Positions 1 through 9,238 of a stretch of DNA of 28,744 nt are shown piece by piece. The stretch spans positions 1-28,744 of the forward strand of contig LT649396.1 of assembly GCA_900128395.1 (NCBI GenBank), given 5' to 3'. The notes below the pieces were generated by a model. It was not told the DNA's origin. It did not search any database and was given only the letters and a program-made list of their open reading frames with translations. The position numbers were made by a program, and so were the translations under genes. The first letter of the stretch is position 1, and every line of letters starts with the position of its first letter. The stretch is from Stramenopiles sp. TOSAG23-2. Its lineage: Eukaryota; Sar.

Positions 1-495
1 AGGGGCAAAGTTATTTTGGTGTTCATAATATGGTTTTCCAATTGTGTTAGAGGCCCTAAATATTATTCCATAAAAAAAGAAGTAAAACTGAAGTTATAGT
101 AGACGACACACGCCATGATGAACATAATGATACTGCTATGCTAATTTTACAAATGTGTACAAAACAAACATTATATAGATATAAATACACAATTAGTAAA
201 AACATATATTCATTAACATTCATAAACATAAACATGTATCGATCATCAGATTACATTTACCTATTAACCTAGTCCTTTCCCACCATCATCCAACCAACTA
301 ATCCATCATCTGTAGCGTGAAATAATTAAAACCATTTTAGAAGAGGAAGGACAAAATGCTAATTTAGAAGATATAGAAAAATATGAAGATTTTTTTCCAG
401 AAAACGAAATATCTAAGAAGAAGAAGAAGAAAGTGAGTGTCATGCCAATGGAACATCGTAGTAGTGAGGGAAATGTAAATGATGATGCCGACTAA
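1..495 (+). CDS. 3' end of an unidentified spliced gene (partial)
   Basis: The secure part is a terminal exon at 316-495: 59 open codons ending in TAA, directly after a TGTAG acceptor and without an early Met, so it must be joined to upstream sequence. It is acidic then basic: it contains NLEDIEKYEDFFPENE followed by a run of six Lys. Upstream, frame 1 is open from base 1; a GTAAAA donor at 82 would join codons in phase 0 to the terminal exon, giving a hydrophobic stretch (VILVFIIWF) followed by KYYSIKKE and then REIIKTILEEEG. The phase match and the smooth charge pattern support the join, but the donor is not the strong GTAAGT seen elsewhere. I do not recognise the family; a membrane protein with a short charged cytoplasmic tail is one possibility. 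The gene starts outside the window. Confidence 0.5.
82..315 (+). other. putative intron of the partial gene
   Basis: Begins GTAAAA and ends TGTAG, 234 nt, very AT-rich with stops in all forward frames, phase 0. The acceptor is required by the open terminal exon; the donor is a best guess. Confidence 0.4.
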
Positions 496-937
496 TGTGT
501 AACATATTTTAAAAAATACGAATCGTAAAATATAATACAAAAGTACGAGCCGACCCTATATATAAAAATATTGGGCCAGTATTTATATTAACTGGGAGCT
601 GGGAGAGAGGAGAACAAGAGAGAGAAAAAGACAGAACACTTTTACACTTTTAAAATTTTCTTATGTGTGTGTGTACATATCATAAAATAAAAAATATTTT
701 TTTTTAAAAAGACAAAAGCACAATTTTTTAAAATTTTAATTTTATTTATTATTCGTACACGAACTTCGTAATATAATATACAACTTCGTAAAAAAGAAGC
801 GAAGAAAGGGGAAGTATTTTCTTGGAAGTTTTTTTTTGGTAAGAAGTATTTTTAGTTTTTATATTTTTTTGAAAACATGTAAAACACGTGGAATCAATTA
901 TGATTCTTCACACACATATATAATTTTATTCCAAAGA
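496..937. other. intergenic spacer with polypurine tract
   Basis: No coding signal. Contains a purine-rich stretch around 595-640 (gagctgggagagaggagaac and onward), a TG run near 663-674, and two copies of AACTTCGTAA near 761-790. It separates the 3' ends of two convergent genes, so it should hold both polyadenylation regions. Confidence 0.5.
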
Positions 938-2758
938 TTATGGCATGTGTAAAACATTTTCTAAAAACCATACAAGCACTAAGGATAATGGGTACAAAGC
1001 CAATACAGCCCATGCGTCACTCATATAATGGTATTTTTTAAATGAATAAATTACCATGATAAATTGGATGAATACAATTACAATAGTTTCTGCACTAAAT
1101 TCCCAATACAATTGTTTGAAATAAATTAAAGCCATGAATATGCCTAAACAAAAGGTATTGTTCATACATGCAGCGCCTTGCAATGCCGTTAATGAAGTAG
1201 TGATTGTAGTAGAAGTTTTTTTTTGAGCATAATTATACGCTGCAATTAGTTCACTAGCATTCGATGCTAATGGTGCTAATACGAATGATACGTAGAAGGC
1301 ACTAATATTCATCCTGTCACCAAATGCGCTGAATACATCGACCATTGGGTCAGAGAATAGTAATACCATAGCAGTTCCGAGAAACATCATCCATACACTA
1401 CGAAACAAAACACTACGAGAGAATGCTTTTGGGTCAGATTGTCGCAAATCTTCTAGATCTTCAGGAATTTCTGGCTCGTCATCATCTTCCTCTTCTCCAT
1501 CATCATCATCATCATTTCCACCGTCGACTTGTTGTCCTGAATAATTAACAGATCCAGCAGTTGAAGCTACTTCTTTACTTTTTGCGACTAAACTGCTGAC
1601 AACTGGTTGAATTTTATTTAAAAATTCATCGAACTGTACACTGCCATCCCCATCAATATCAATCATCAAATACGCTTGATGTAAATCTTCAGAAACAAAT
1701 TTAATGCCTAAATCTTTCAACATAAAACTCATTTCTTTTTCTGACATTTCACCATCTCCATCATTGTCATATTTTTTAAAACACGAACGTAGCATTGTTT
1801 CGGTAGCAGGGTTAATATTTGATTTTCCAGAAGATTCCTCCAAAGCTGAATAATTACTATTGCTTTCCCGGCCTTGTGGATTGCCACCCGATAAGAATGC
1901 TGCTAGTGATACAGAACCGTTTTCAATTGCTTTTTCTTGCAATGCCACTGTTTTAGCAACATTGGATTCGGAAGAGTGATGTTCACCTTCATCTGCTAAT
2001 TTTGCTTGAAACCATAAATAAATGCAAAAAAATACTATCGATAAAATTGTTCCACACAATGCATACCCACTTTCACCTTTGGCTACTTCTTCAGTGTCAT
2101 CGCCATCGCCTACTAATATAAATGCAGGGATTTGAATCACCAAGTAAATGCATGCAGTTGCGAACATGATACGGCCACTTAATATCATATTACGTTGTTT
2201 TGGCGCAACACCACTTGTTCCCATAGAACACATTGTATTTGAACTTGATAATCGTTTACCACCTTTTTTATATTTTGGTATACCCTTAGTATTTGTATCT
2301 ACACGCCCTGCTAAAATCGATAAAAACCATGGGATAGTTAGTAACATAATAGTACTTCCTGCCAATCCTCCAATGCCGACATTTAATTGCTCTTGTGCAC
2401 CTGGTCCTAAACCACTAAATAATACAATTGCTCCATCTGGAACAGCGCCTAAAATAGGTAAAACTATCGACCCAACTAATTCACTTGATATATATTCCGG
2501 TATCAATAGCAACAATTCACTACCGTCAGATATTAGATTTGACCCTTGATATAAAATTATTGCATAAAATATAAATAACCATACTAATTGTACAAAACCG
2601 AAGAAATCTTGCGGTAATTCATTAACATCGGGGAATAATCTTGCCAGTACAAATTCAGCCGGCGGACAAGTACACGTATCTGCAATGATACCATTGATAC
2701 ACTTTGGGTTACTTATAGTATGTACTCCTTGCAGCACACAAGAGGTAATATTTGACAT
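938..2758 (-). CDS. EF-hand-containing Na+/Ca2+ exchanger-like protein
   Basis: A 606-residue cation/Ca2+ exchanger of the CaCA superfamily. About five hydrophobic helices lie in residues 52-251 and about five in 449-602. The first half carries an alpha-repeat-like segment GSIVLPILGAVPDGAIVLFS (96-115); the second carries FVLAPLASNASELIAA (492-507), the classic acidic transport-site pattern. Between them lies a cytoplasmic loop with two canonical EF-hand loops, DNDGDGEMSEKE (331-342) and DIDGDGSVQFDE (367-378), then an Asp/Glu-rich tract (415-435). This order, alpha-1, two EF hands, alpha-2, is that of the NCL (NCX-like) exchangers known from plants and algae. The likely role is Ca2+ export or vacuolar loading that is sensed by cytosolic Ca2+. 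A short Cys-containing N-terminus (C7, C20, C29, C31) precedes the first helix. Intronless; ATG at 2758, TAA stop. Ion choice (Na+, H+ or K+ in exchange) cannot be read from sequence. Confidence 0.88.
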   Translation of the reverse strand: MSNITSCVLQGVHTISNPKCINGIIADTCTCPPAEFVLARLFPDVNELPQDFFGFVQLVWLFIFYAIILYQGSNLISDGSELLLLIPEYISSELVGSIVLPILGAVPDGAIVLFSGLGPGAQEQLNVGIGGLAGSTIMLLTIPWFLSILAGRVDTNTKGIPKYKKGGKRLSSSNTMCSMGTSGVAPKQRNMILSGRIMFATACIYLVIQIPAFILVGDGDDTEEVAKGESGYALCGTILSIVFFCIYLWFQAKLADEGEHHSSESNVAKTVALQEKAIENGSVSLAAFLSGGNPQGRESNSNYSALEESSGKSNINPATETMLRSCFKKYDNDGDGEMSEKEMSFMLKDLGIKFVSEDLHQAYLMIDIDGDGSVQFDEFLNKIQPVVSSLVAKSKEVASTAGSVNYSGQQVDGGNDDDDDGEEEDDDEPEIPEDLEDLRQSDPKAFSRSVLFRSVWMMFLGTAMVLLFSDPMVDVFSAFGDRMNISAFYVSFVLAPLASNASELIAAYNYAQKKTSTTITTSLTALQGAACMNNTFCLGIFMALIYFKQLYWEFSAETIVIVFIQFIMVIYSFKKYHYMSDAWAVLALYPLSLVLVWFLENVLHMP

Positions 2759-3521
2759 AATTATAAAGTATAATTCTCTATTTTTTCTTTCTATTCAATT
2801 TTTTATATATTCTAATAAAAAATAATTATCTATATACATGTATATAGATATATATTGCTTTCTTTTATCGCTTTCTTTCCTTGTTGAATTATAGTCACAC
2901 AACTATATTTTGGATATCTGTATGTATGTATAGATATATATACATTTGTGGTGGTGGTGAATAATAATATGAATTTGGCACACCACATCAATAATATACT
3001 AATGATACAGCAGCACAGCAGGCGGTACACCGCGGTACCTGGTAAAAAGAAACTCAATATTCAGGCAAATGGCAACATTGTCAGCCTTTCTGTAGCGGTG
3101 ATTTTCGGAATTTTTTACTGATGCTACTTGACCTTATAAGAAACGATAAAGGTCAACTGTGCCACTGTGCCTATGCATCCATGACACTATTATCTATTAT
3201 TACATTACTAGACAGTATTTACATCTACCTGGGATCTCTTCGTTGTTTTGGTATTAATATTTTGGTTGATTTTCGTATTTATTATATTATATTATATAAG
3301 CGAAAAAATATTAAAAATAATAAACGTTATGCCAACTGGCTAAGAAGTAAAAGCATCAAACTAAAAAAAAACAGCTTCTTTTTGCACGGAATTATTATTA
3401 TATTAAACTAATAAAACAATAATAACAATAAATGTAGTGCCTCATACATACATACATACACGCTATCAAACAACATATGATTCTCCATAAGTTTTTCAGC
3501 ATAATTATTTAAGATACTACC
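2759..3521. promoter_or_regulatory. shared upstream region of divergent exchanger and pseudokinase genes
   Basis: A 763-bp spacer between the starts of two divergent genes, so it must contain both promoters. It holds a relatively GC-rich island at about 3008-3050 with repeated GCGGTAC (GCGGTACACCGCGGTACC), set in AT-rich sequence, a GTGG run near 2948-2960 and a CATA microsatellite near 3445-3460. No TATA box or factor site can be assigned confidently. Confidence 0.4.
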
Positions 3522-5018
3522 ATGTCGGATACAATCCCTGTCTATAGGGAAGAGTATCTAGCCGTACGCTTTATAGTCGCTATTGAATCATTTATAATAT
3601 TTACCTTTATTTTGCATAAATTAATTGTACATAGACACCATATACATTATCACGCTAAAATGGTACACCATCATACAAAAAAGAAAATACGAGATGTACA
3701 CTATCACACCAAATTGAATATAGCGAAAGCGAAGACACGTTTCAAAGTTGCCCGTGCGTTGAGTTCAACGCATGATTTTGATGCTCGCTTAAGATCACCT
3801 CCACAACCTAGACGTATACCAGGAACTAATAATAATACAAAAATCGCACCAGCAGAATTTGATGAAGATGGTAATTTTATTGATAATAATAATAATATGG
3901 ATGGTATAAATAATGATGCAAGTCCTAAAAAAGCCAATGGTAGTCCAAATAAAGCAAGTCCAGTAAAAAAAAATAGGAAAAAAATAAAGCCAACTGATCA
4001 TTCTTGGTATATCGACCCAAAAGAGTTAAAGTTAAAACTAAAAAAGCCAATTGCTAAAGGTACGTTCGGAAAAATTTATATTGGAGAGTGGCTGGGCCTT
4101 GTCGTTACAGCAAAGGAAATTGAAATTAAAACAGCAATGAACCCAAAAGGCAAATGCAAAGCAAGTGCTCAAAAGATAACGGAAGAATTTTACAAACTGT
4201 CTGAAATACGACACCCTAATATCGTTATATTTTTAGGAGCTTGTATTACTCCAAAATGTTATGTAGTTATGGAACATTGTGCGCATGGTACATTAAAAAA
4301 ATGGATGGCAAATCAAGTAAGAGAAAGTAAACGTATAGATATGAGGATTGTGTTAGATTTTTTATCCGATATTGCACGTGGCGTTCGATATGCACATGAA
4401 AAATATAAAATGATGGTTAGAAATTTACAAAGTGCAAAAATTTTCATCGATGAGCATTTACAAGCAAAAATCAGCGTGACTTTTGGCATGTCCCATTCAT
4501 TAAGTGGATTTAAAGATGATGATTATCCCGCATGGAGTGCACCAGAAATTTTAAGAGGCGATGATTATAATGAAAAAGTCGATGTTTTTAGTTTTTCTAT
4601 TGTAATGTGGGAGTTATTGACACGCAGCAAACCGTATGATGATGTCGAAGAGTTGAAGCAATTCAAAAATCCACATGAAGCAATCGCATTTGCAGTTGCA
4701 GAACATCATATGAGACCGGAAATACCAGAATGGTGCCCTGAATCATTGCGAACCTTGATGGTGCATTGTTGGGCTGACGATAGTTATGCAAGGCCGGATT
4801 TTAATGGTATTATACAATATTTAATTCGTATGAAAAATGCAAAAGAAGTTTTAGAAGCGCATGATGCTAAACATGGCCCTAAAGGTGCAATTAAAAGCAT
4901 TCATTCCCCTATCAATTACCAAAGCCCACCTGGATCTACTGGTAAGAAACCAACTTATAAAAAGGGCCCAACAAAAATACCTACTCCAGGTGGATATATT
5001 GTATTGCACACATCATGA
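3522..5018 (+). CDS. membrane-anchored TKL/Raf-like pseudokinase
   Basis: A 498-residue single-pass protein. Residues 12-36 form one hydrophobic helix. A His-rich juxtamembrane stretch follows (10 His in residues 37-62), then an Asn-rich, basic linker, then a kinase fold from about 168 to 436. Retained features: glycine-rich loop (AKGTFG, first Gly replaced by Ala178), the VAIK-type Lys198, an aC Glu (221/222), the TKL-like HPNIVIFLGAC, APE (340-342), and DVFSFSIVMWELL. Lost features: the catalytic loop reads VRNLQSAK (299-306), so the proton-acceptor Asp is Asn301, the following Lys is Gln303 and the Mg-binding Asn is Lys306; DFG is TFG (320-322). Both catalytic aspartates are gone, so phosphotransfer is unlikely, although nucleotide binding through Lys198 remains possible. 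It is most likely a scaffold or allosteric partner at a membrane. Stop is TGA. Family assignment is strong; partner and pathway are unknown. Confidence 0.87.
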   Translation: MSDTIPVYREEYLAVRFIVAIESFIIFTFILHKLIVHRHHIHYHAKMVHHHTKKKIRDVHYHTKLNIAKAKTRFKVARALSSTHDFDARLRSPPQPRRIPGTNNNTKIAPAEFDEDGNFIDNNNNMDGINNDASPKKANGSPNKASPVKKNRKKIKPTDHSWYIDPKELKLKLKKPIAKGTFGKIYIGEWLGLVVTAKEIEIKTAMNPKGKCKASAQKITEEFYKLSEIRHPNIVIFLGACITPKCYVVMEHCAHGTLKKWMANQVRESKRIDMRIVLDFLSDIARGVRYAHEKYKMMVRNLQSAKIFIDEHLQAKISVTFGMSHSLSGFKDDDYPAWSAPEILRGDDYNEKVDVFSFSIVMWELLTRSKPYDDVEELKQFKNPHEAIAFAVAEHHMRPEIPEWCPESLRTLMVHCWADDSYARPDFNGIIQYLIRMKNAKEVLEAHDAKHGPKGAIKSIHSPINYQSPPGSTGKKPTYKKGPTKIPTPGGYIVLHTS

Positions 5019-5343
5019 GGCATGAGAAGAGAAATATGATTACACAATGGGGTGTGAAGTAAAGTTTGTTATGATAGTGAAAAATGATTTAAAATGATAT
5101 ATTATATGATGCATATAATGCATATCATACGAACGTATTCATATGATATATCACATGATATATGATGGTTAAAATTTAAGTTATAATAATTTTACGCTTC
5201 TCGCGTTAAGTAATACCAGGTATGCTCAATACTCAATCGCAAGAATATGATATCATAATCTTTAAAGATGTGATAAAAACAAATATTATGTATTTTTTAC
5301 ACGCTCTTTAAAATTACACAAATTTTACACACTCTCTCTTCTC
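5019..5343. repeat. convergent intergenic region with nested AT-rich palindromes
   Basis: A 325-bp spacer between convergent genes. It contains two imperfect inverted repeats, ATATGATGCATAT...ATGCATATCATA at about 5102-5129 and TCATATGATATATCA CA TGATATATGA at about 5139-5165. In RNA these would fold from either strand and could act in 3'-end formation of both genes, or be unstable AT palindromes with no function. Confidence 0.45.
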
Positions 5344-6810
5344 TCACCCAATATGCATCATATGTAGTGAATTGCCATTAACTTCGTGTATCTTTTTGAC
5401 TTTTGACAATTGCTTGTATGCTTCATAATCGTTAAAGGTATTAATGGTTGTAGGTGACGTTGTCATTGGTGAGCGAATGCCATTGCTCTTCCCTTGCGTA
5501 ATAATAACTCTCGGTGGACTGAATTCGCTATTAATTGACTTGGGTGTAATTTCTTCTTCGAAATCATCATCTTCATACGCATCGCCATCAATTTCTTCCT
5601 TTACAATAGCATCTATAAGGTCTTCTTCGTCCTGTTGCTGCTGTCTCAATGTTTTCAGCAGTCGTTCAGATTCTTTCTTTAACAGTATTGGGCTATTGTT
5701 TATTGTTCGCATTCGATTATGTCTATTACCACCTTCACGTTTACTATTTTTATTAGATGATGGACGGACAGGCATTATAGTATTATCCTTAGTACGATTC
5801 GGTGATGTCGATGGTCTGACGGGGGATTCGCTTTCGTGGCCTTTTCGCTTTATTAACGGAGCCACGTTCCATCCTTTATGCTCGACACTTAATTTGCACA
5901 TATAAATAATTTTCTTTTCCATTTCTTTTCTTTCTGCTAGCCAGTCATCTTTAACATAAAATGGACCTTGATCTTTTAATCTACGCTGAAAATGATAATT
6001 ATCAACCGATAACACTTCCGCTTCCTTTAACCTTTGTTGTGTGTATGGATTAGTTTCTGCAGAGTGTTTCATATTTTTACGCTCCATGTTCCATTGTTTA
6101 GGAGTATACGTAGGATGCACATGTTTTTCCATACGTTCAGCAGTCACCCGATTGTCAAAATCAATGTCTCTTAACACTTTCATACGTTTGTATGTATACG
6201 GATTCACAAGTCTTAATTGTTTTTTTTCTAAATAGTTTTCATTATTTTCTATTAAGTTAAATGTTGGTTCTGCATTTACTATATTATTTATATTTATAAC
6301 ATTATCGATATCGATTTCTTCTTGTCGTTTCTGTCGCCTTACTGTATATGGGTTGCATAAAATAGCGCCATTTGTTTTCTTGCGCCACTCTCTCCACTTT
6401 TTTCGTTGATATGTCGCTGGTGTTTTTTTCAACCTTCTTCGATAATGATGATTATCTAAATTTAACCACTTTTGATATTTTAATCTTGCCGGGCCATTAA
6501 TAGTTTTAAAATGTCTGTACTTTGCTTCTAAGCGATGATCAACTTGTGACTTATTAGCAGCTTTCATTCGTTTCTCCAATATTTTATTTTCTGTTTCATG
6601 ATATTCCCTTTCCATTTTTTCCATTAAACGTTTTTTCCTGTCGACACGACGTATTATTTTGCCTTTCTTTATATTATACGAGTGAGGTAAAGTTGTATCG
6701 ATACTACATTTCGTTTTTCTAATGCGATCCCGGCGTTCTTTTTCCTTCCTTTTCCTTTGCTTCGCCGATACTTTTGGTTCACTGCCATTGCCAAAGCTTC
6801 CAGCTGGCAT
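5344..6810 (-). CDS. CFAP97-domain (hemingway-like) repeat protein, paralog A
   Basis: A 488-residue basic protein of the Hmw_CFAP97 type, linked to cilia and sperm flagella in animals. The N-terminal motif KTKCSIDTTLPHSYN (32-46) resembles the K-P-x-x-D-x-x-x-P-H start of the CFAP97 domain, followed by ENKILEKR (74-81). Then come about 50-residue repeats built on a DN core, an R/K-rich helix, Pro-x-Tyr/Phe and Trp: LNLDNHHYRRRL (116-127), IDIDNVININNI (166-177), IDFDNRVTAERM (216-227), LSVDNYHFQRRL (267-278). Each link carries NPYT (153, 203, 254). The end WNVAPLI (314-320) is shared with paralog B. The C-terminal 170 residues are Ser/Pro/Arg-rich, then acidic, and look disordered. Probably a ciliary or microtubule-associated protein; function in this organism is inferred from family only. 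Divergent from paralog B across 860 bp. Confidence 0.78.
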   Translation of the reverse strand: MPAGSFGNGSEPKVSAKQRKRKEKERRDRIRKTKCSIDTTLPHSYNIKKGKIIRRVDRKKRLMEKMEREYHETENKILEKRMKAANKSQVDHRLEAKYRHFKTINGPARLKYQKWLNLDNHHYRRRLKKTPATYQRKKWREWRKKTNGAILCNPYTVRRQKRQEEIDIDNVININNIVNAEPTFNLIENNENYLEKKQLRLVNPYTYKRMKVLRDIDFDNRVTAERMEKHVHPTYTPKQWNMERKNMKHSAETNPYTQQRLKEAEVLSVDNYHFQRRLKDQGPFYVKDDWLAERKEMEKKIIYMCKLSVEHKGWNVAPLIKRKGHESESPVRPSTSPNRTKDNTIMPVRPSSNKNSKREGGNRHNRMRTINNSPILLKKESERLLKTLRQQQQDEEDLIDAIVKEEIDGDAYEDDDFEEEITPKSINSEFSPPRVIITQGKSNGIRSPMTTSPTTINTFNDYEAYKQLSKVKKIHEVNGNSLHMMHIG

Positions 6811-7670
6811 GTTTTGTATAATGATGGGTGTCGTCTTTACGAATAAGAAGATATTGGTGGTTAATAATACTGATATTAATGTCAGTAGTATATCAGGAAT
6901 ATATATAGTATTATTTGGTAATATTATTTATAGTTTTTGTTGTTATATTTTATTATAGTTCTTCTTTCTTCTTTCTTCTTCTTGTTGTGTTTTTTTAGTT
7001 TGCCAGTTTGCTGCTGTTGTTGCCGGTAGTGTTTTGTAGTATTATTATACCAGGTACAATTGTTTTGCGTGCTGCAATTTTGTGCAGTAATTTTATACGA
7101 ATTTTGTACTACTCAACAGGAAAATAGGTCAGATTATTTATGTTAACCCGTAATGCTGTGTGCATGCATTTTCCTGTAGTAGCGTTTCTTTAGTTTTTGG
7201 CCGAAAAATGGAGAAACTACAACAGCATAATCTATTTTTAACAAAACCAGCAGAGAATCGACTTCATTTTTAATCAGTTACACCCTTTCTTATTTTAATA
7301 CCATCATTATACCATTATACCAGGAATGATATAATAATAAAGAATAATGAACAAGAACACAACAAGCTTATAATATAGCAGCAACAAATATCAGATGATA
7401 TATAATAGCATTAGTATAACTACTATAGTCCAGTAGTAGCTTTATAATAACATATATGTATACTATTAATACATTATTAGTATTACTGACTAAAAGTTTA
7501 TCATTACTTAATGTGTTTGCGGATGTATAAACATTCGAAAAGTTCATATTGTTTATTTTCTTAGTTTAAACGATTGTATATATAACTTTATAATCATAGA
7601 TTATCTATCTATATATATAGTTTTGCATATCACATCACTACAATAAAAAAGATAGCTGAAAAATATAATA
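6811..7670. promoter_or_regulatory. bidirectional promoter region of the CFAP97 paralog pair
   Basis: An 860-bp spacer between divergent paralogous genes, expected to hold both promoters. It contains two adjacent inverted repeats (annotated separately at 7107-7217), a TTC-rich stretch near 6958-6990, and the short sequence TATACCAGG twice (about 7046 and 7316). A related TACCAGG lies at about 5213 and its complement at about 26130. Nothing coding is seen. Confidence 0.5.
7107..7217. repeat. two adjacent inverted repeats in the CFAP97 promoter region
   Basis: Arm TACTACTCAACAGGAAAAT (7107-7125) is complementary, with a 2-nt bulge, to ATTTTCCTGTAGTAG (7168-7182). Immediately after it, 7184-7217 folds as GTTTCT...TTTTT GGCCG AAAAA...AGAAAC. 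This amount of pairing stands out from the local AT repeats. It could be a small decayed mobile element or a cruciform-forming regulatory site. Confidence 0.5.
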
Positions 7671-8810
7671 ATGGATGGGCGTGACCCAAAGCAACATGCT
7701 AGAGAGGAAAAAGTTAGAATAGGCCGTTTAATGAAAGCAAAAAAATCTATAGATAATGAGATGCCAAAAGGTTTAAGAAGGGGCAAAGGAGGGAAAGTAT
7801 TTCGCAAGCGAGATGCAAAGAAAGAGATGAAAATGAAAGCTATGCAAGAATATATGAAAAAAGAGAATATGATATTAAAAAGACGTGTTGCCGATATGGT
7901 AAAAGCAGATCAAAAACACCGTGGTGCGCATATTAAATTTAGAAGCGTGAATGAAGTTGTGCAAAAGAAAGAAAGGCAAAGGATTAAAAACGATAATGAT
8001 ATATTAAAGCGTAATCTTGCAAATTCAACTGCATTTTACGATGTTAGAGCGATAGAACGAGATACCGCGCGTATGAAAAAACAGTGGGAACGAAACCCAT
8101 TTACAATATTACGAGAAAATAATGCTAAAAAATTGATAGAAGAAAATAAAATTAATAGAGAAAGGCTAAAGAAAAATGGTAAAGCTTTTTACAATGTTAG
8201 AGAATGGGAAGCGGATGTTAAGCGAATGAAAAATAAATTATTGAAAGCGGATCCAACATGGAAAGTCAGGCAGCGTGCTATAAGGCGCGAGAATAAAATA
8301 AATGCTCAACGATTTAAAAAAAATTCTCGTGCATATTATAATCCTGCAGAATGGGAAGCTGATGTTAAAAAGATGAGAAATAAGATTATCAAAGGTGTTC
8401 CACAATGGAAAATAAGACAAGATAGATTAAGACATGAAAACAATGCATTTTACAAACGATTAGAGAAAACGAAACCTTTAATTGGTAGCGTAGAAGAATG
8501 GGATCGAGACCGAGCGCGGATTGAAGAAAGAATAGTATGGACATGTTCATTGCGTAGTGGTAGATTAGGTAGAAATGTTGCACCATTATTACAAGATTCT
8601 CCAGCGTTACAAAAACGGAATAAACAAAATTCACCTAGAAAAATTAATTCACCACGTAGACCACAATCATCCACAACATCTCCCAGAGGTACTTACCGTA
8701 GAAAAAGATATGAACAATTTGGTGTTACGCCGAAAAGGCCAAAGCGCCCGGCTAGCGCCGGTAAAAAGAAACCAAAACGAAAGAATTATATGTTGTTAGG
8801 TTATTTGTAA
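7671..8810 (+). CDS. CFAP97-domain (hemingway-like) repeat protein, paralog B
   Basis: A 379-residue, very basic protein homologous to paralog A along its length. It has the N-terminal KKSIDNEMPKG (24-34), then KKENMILKRR (63-72), then repeats on an N/E-N core: IKNDNDILKRNL (105-116), IEENKINRERL (156-166), IRRENKINAQRF (204-215) and LRHENNAFYKRL (253-264), spaced 48-51 residues. The links carry FYNVREWEADVKRM and YYNPAEWEADVKKM, and NPFT (142-145) matches NPYT of paralog A. The block WDRDRARIEERIVWTCSL then LGRNVAPLL (277-307) aligns with the end of the repeat region in A. A Ser/Pro/Arg tail follows. The ATG lies after a short AT-rich leader. Likely a ciliary component; the animal family supports axonemal or flagellar function, while the role of two divergent copies side by side is inference. 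Confidence 0.78.
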   Translation: MDGRDPKQHAREEKVRIGRLMKAKKSIDNEMPKGLRRGKGGKVFRKRDAKKEMKMKAMQEYMKKENMILKRRVADMVKADQKHRGAHIKFRSVNEVVQKKERQRIKNDNDILKRNLANSTAFYDVRAIERDTARMKKQWERNPFTILRENNAKKLIEENKINRERLKKNGKAFYNVREWEADVKRMKNKLLKADPTWKVRQRAIRRENKINAQRFKKNSRAYYNPAEWEADVKKMRNKIIKGVPQWKIRQDRLRHENNAFYKRLEKTKPLIGSVEEWDRDRARIEERIVWTCSLRSGRLGRNVAPLLQDSPALQKRNKQNSPRKINSPRRPQSSTTSPRGTYRRKRYEQFGVTPKRPKRPASAGKKKPKRKNYMLLGYL

Positions 8811-9238
8811 AAAAAAAATAAAAAGCTGTGATGAATGCCGCCTGGAATGCCTATCTATCGATAGCTCTATAGTGTGAATCAAAAAATCTGTTTTATGTAT
8901 ACTTATATTGATATTGTTATATACTTCTTCGCATTAATTTCCTATATATAGTTAGCAGATCATAGCATCATTGAACATAAAACGACCTAAGCGCCTCTAA
9001 ACTCTTCCAAAAACAACCTTCCTCTCTTGCGTAGCTCGGAGCAATTACGAATTTTTATAGCAGCATAGCAATACTATCTAGCAAATGAAAAAATGAAAAC
9101 AAATATATAATCTCATAAAATAAATATTGATTGAAGTACACATCACCCATTGTCGATAATACTTTTTTAAGAAACGAAAAGTGTTTTACATTGAAAAGAC
9201 ATTTACATCGAAAAAACATTTACAAAAAACCTACGACT
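8811..9238. other. intergenic spacer
   Basis: 428 bp between two forward genes. Starts with an A-rich stretch (8808-8822) suitable for 3'-end formation and contains the self-complementary CTATCTATCGATAG. No gene seen; an in-frame TTG extension of the next gene to 9131 exists but lacks an ATG. Confidence 0.45.

Noticed and set aside
2148-2549. 133-residue plus-strand open frame
   Set aside because: Antisense shadow of the exchanger's first membrane half; no domain of its own.
2830-3057. 75-residue minus-strand ORF
   Set aside because: Spacer-like composition from TA and GTGG repeats; would be part of the exchanger's upstream region.
3121-3411. 96-residue plus-strand ORF between exchanger and pseudokinase
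   Set aside because: Composition (Ile/Tyr/Asn/Lys) is what AT-rich spacer gives by chance; no domain, no clear start context, and it sits in the shared promoter region.
9131-9238. N-terminal extension of the small ankyrin protein from TTG
   Set aside because: No ATG in the extension; basic, low-complexity peptide; a eukaryotic gene should begin at ATG 9239.
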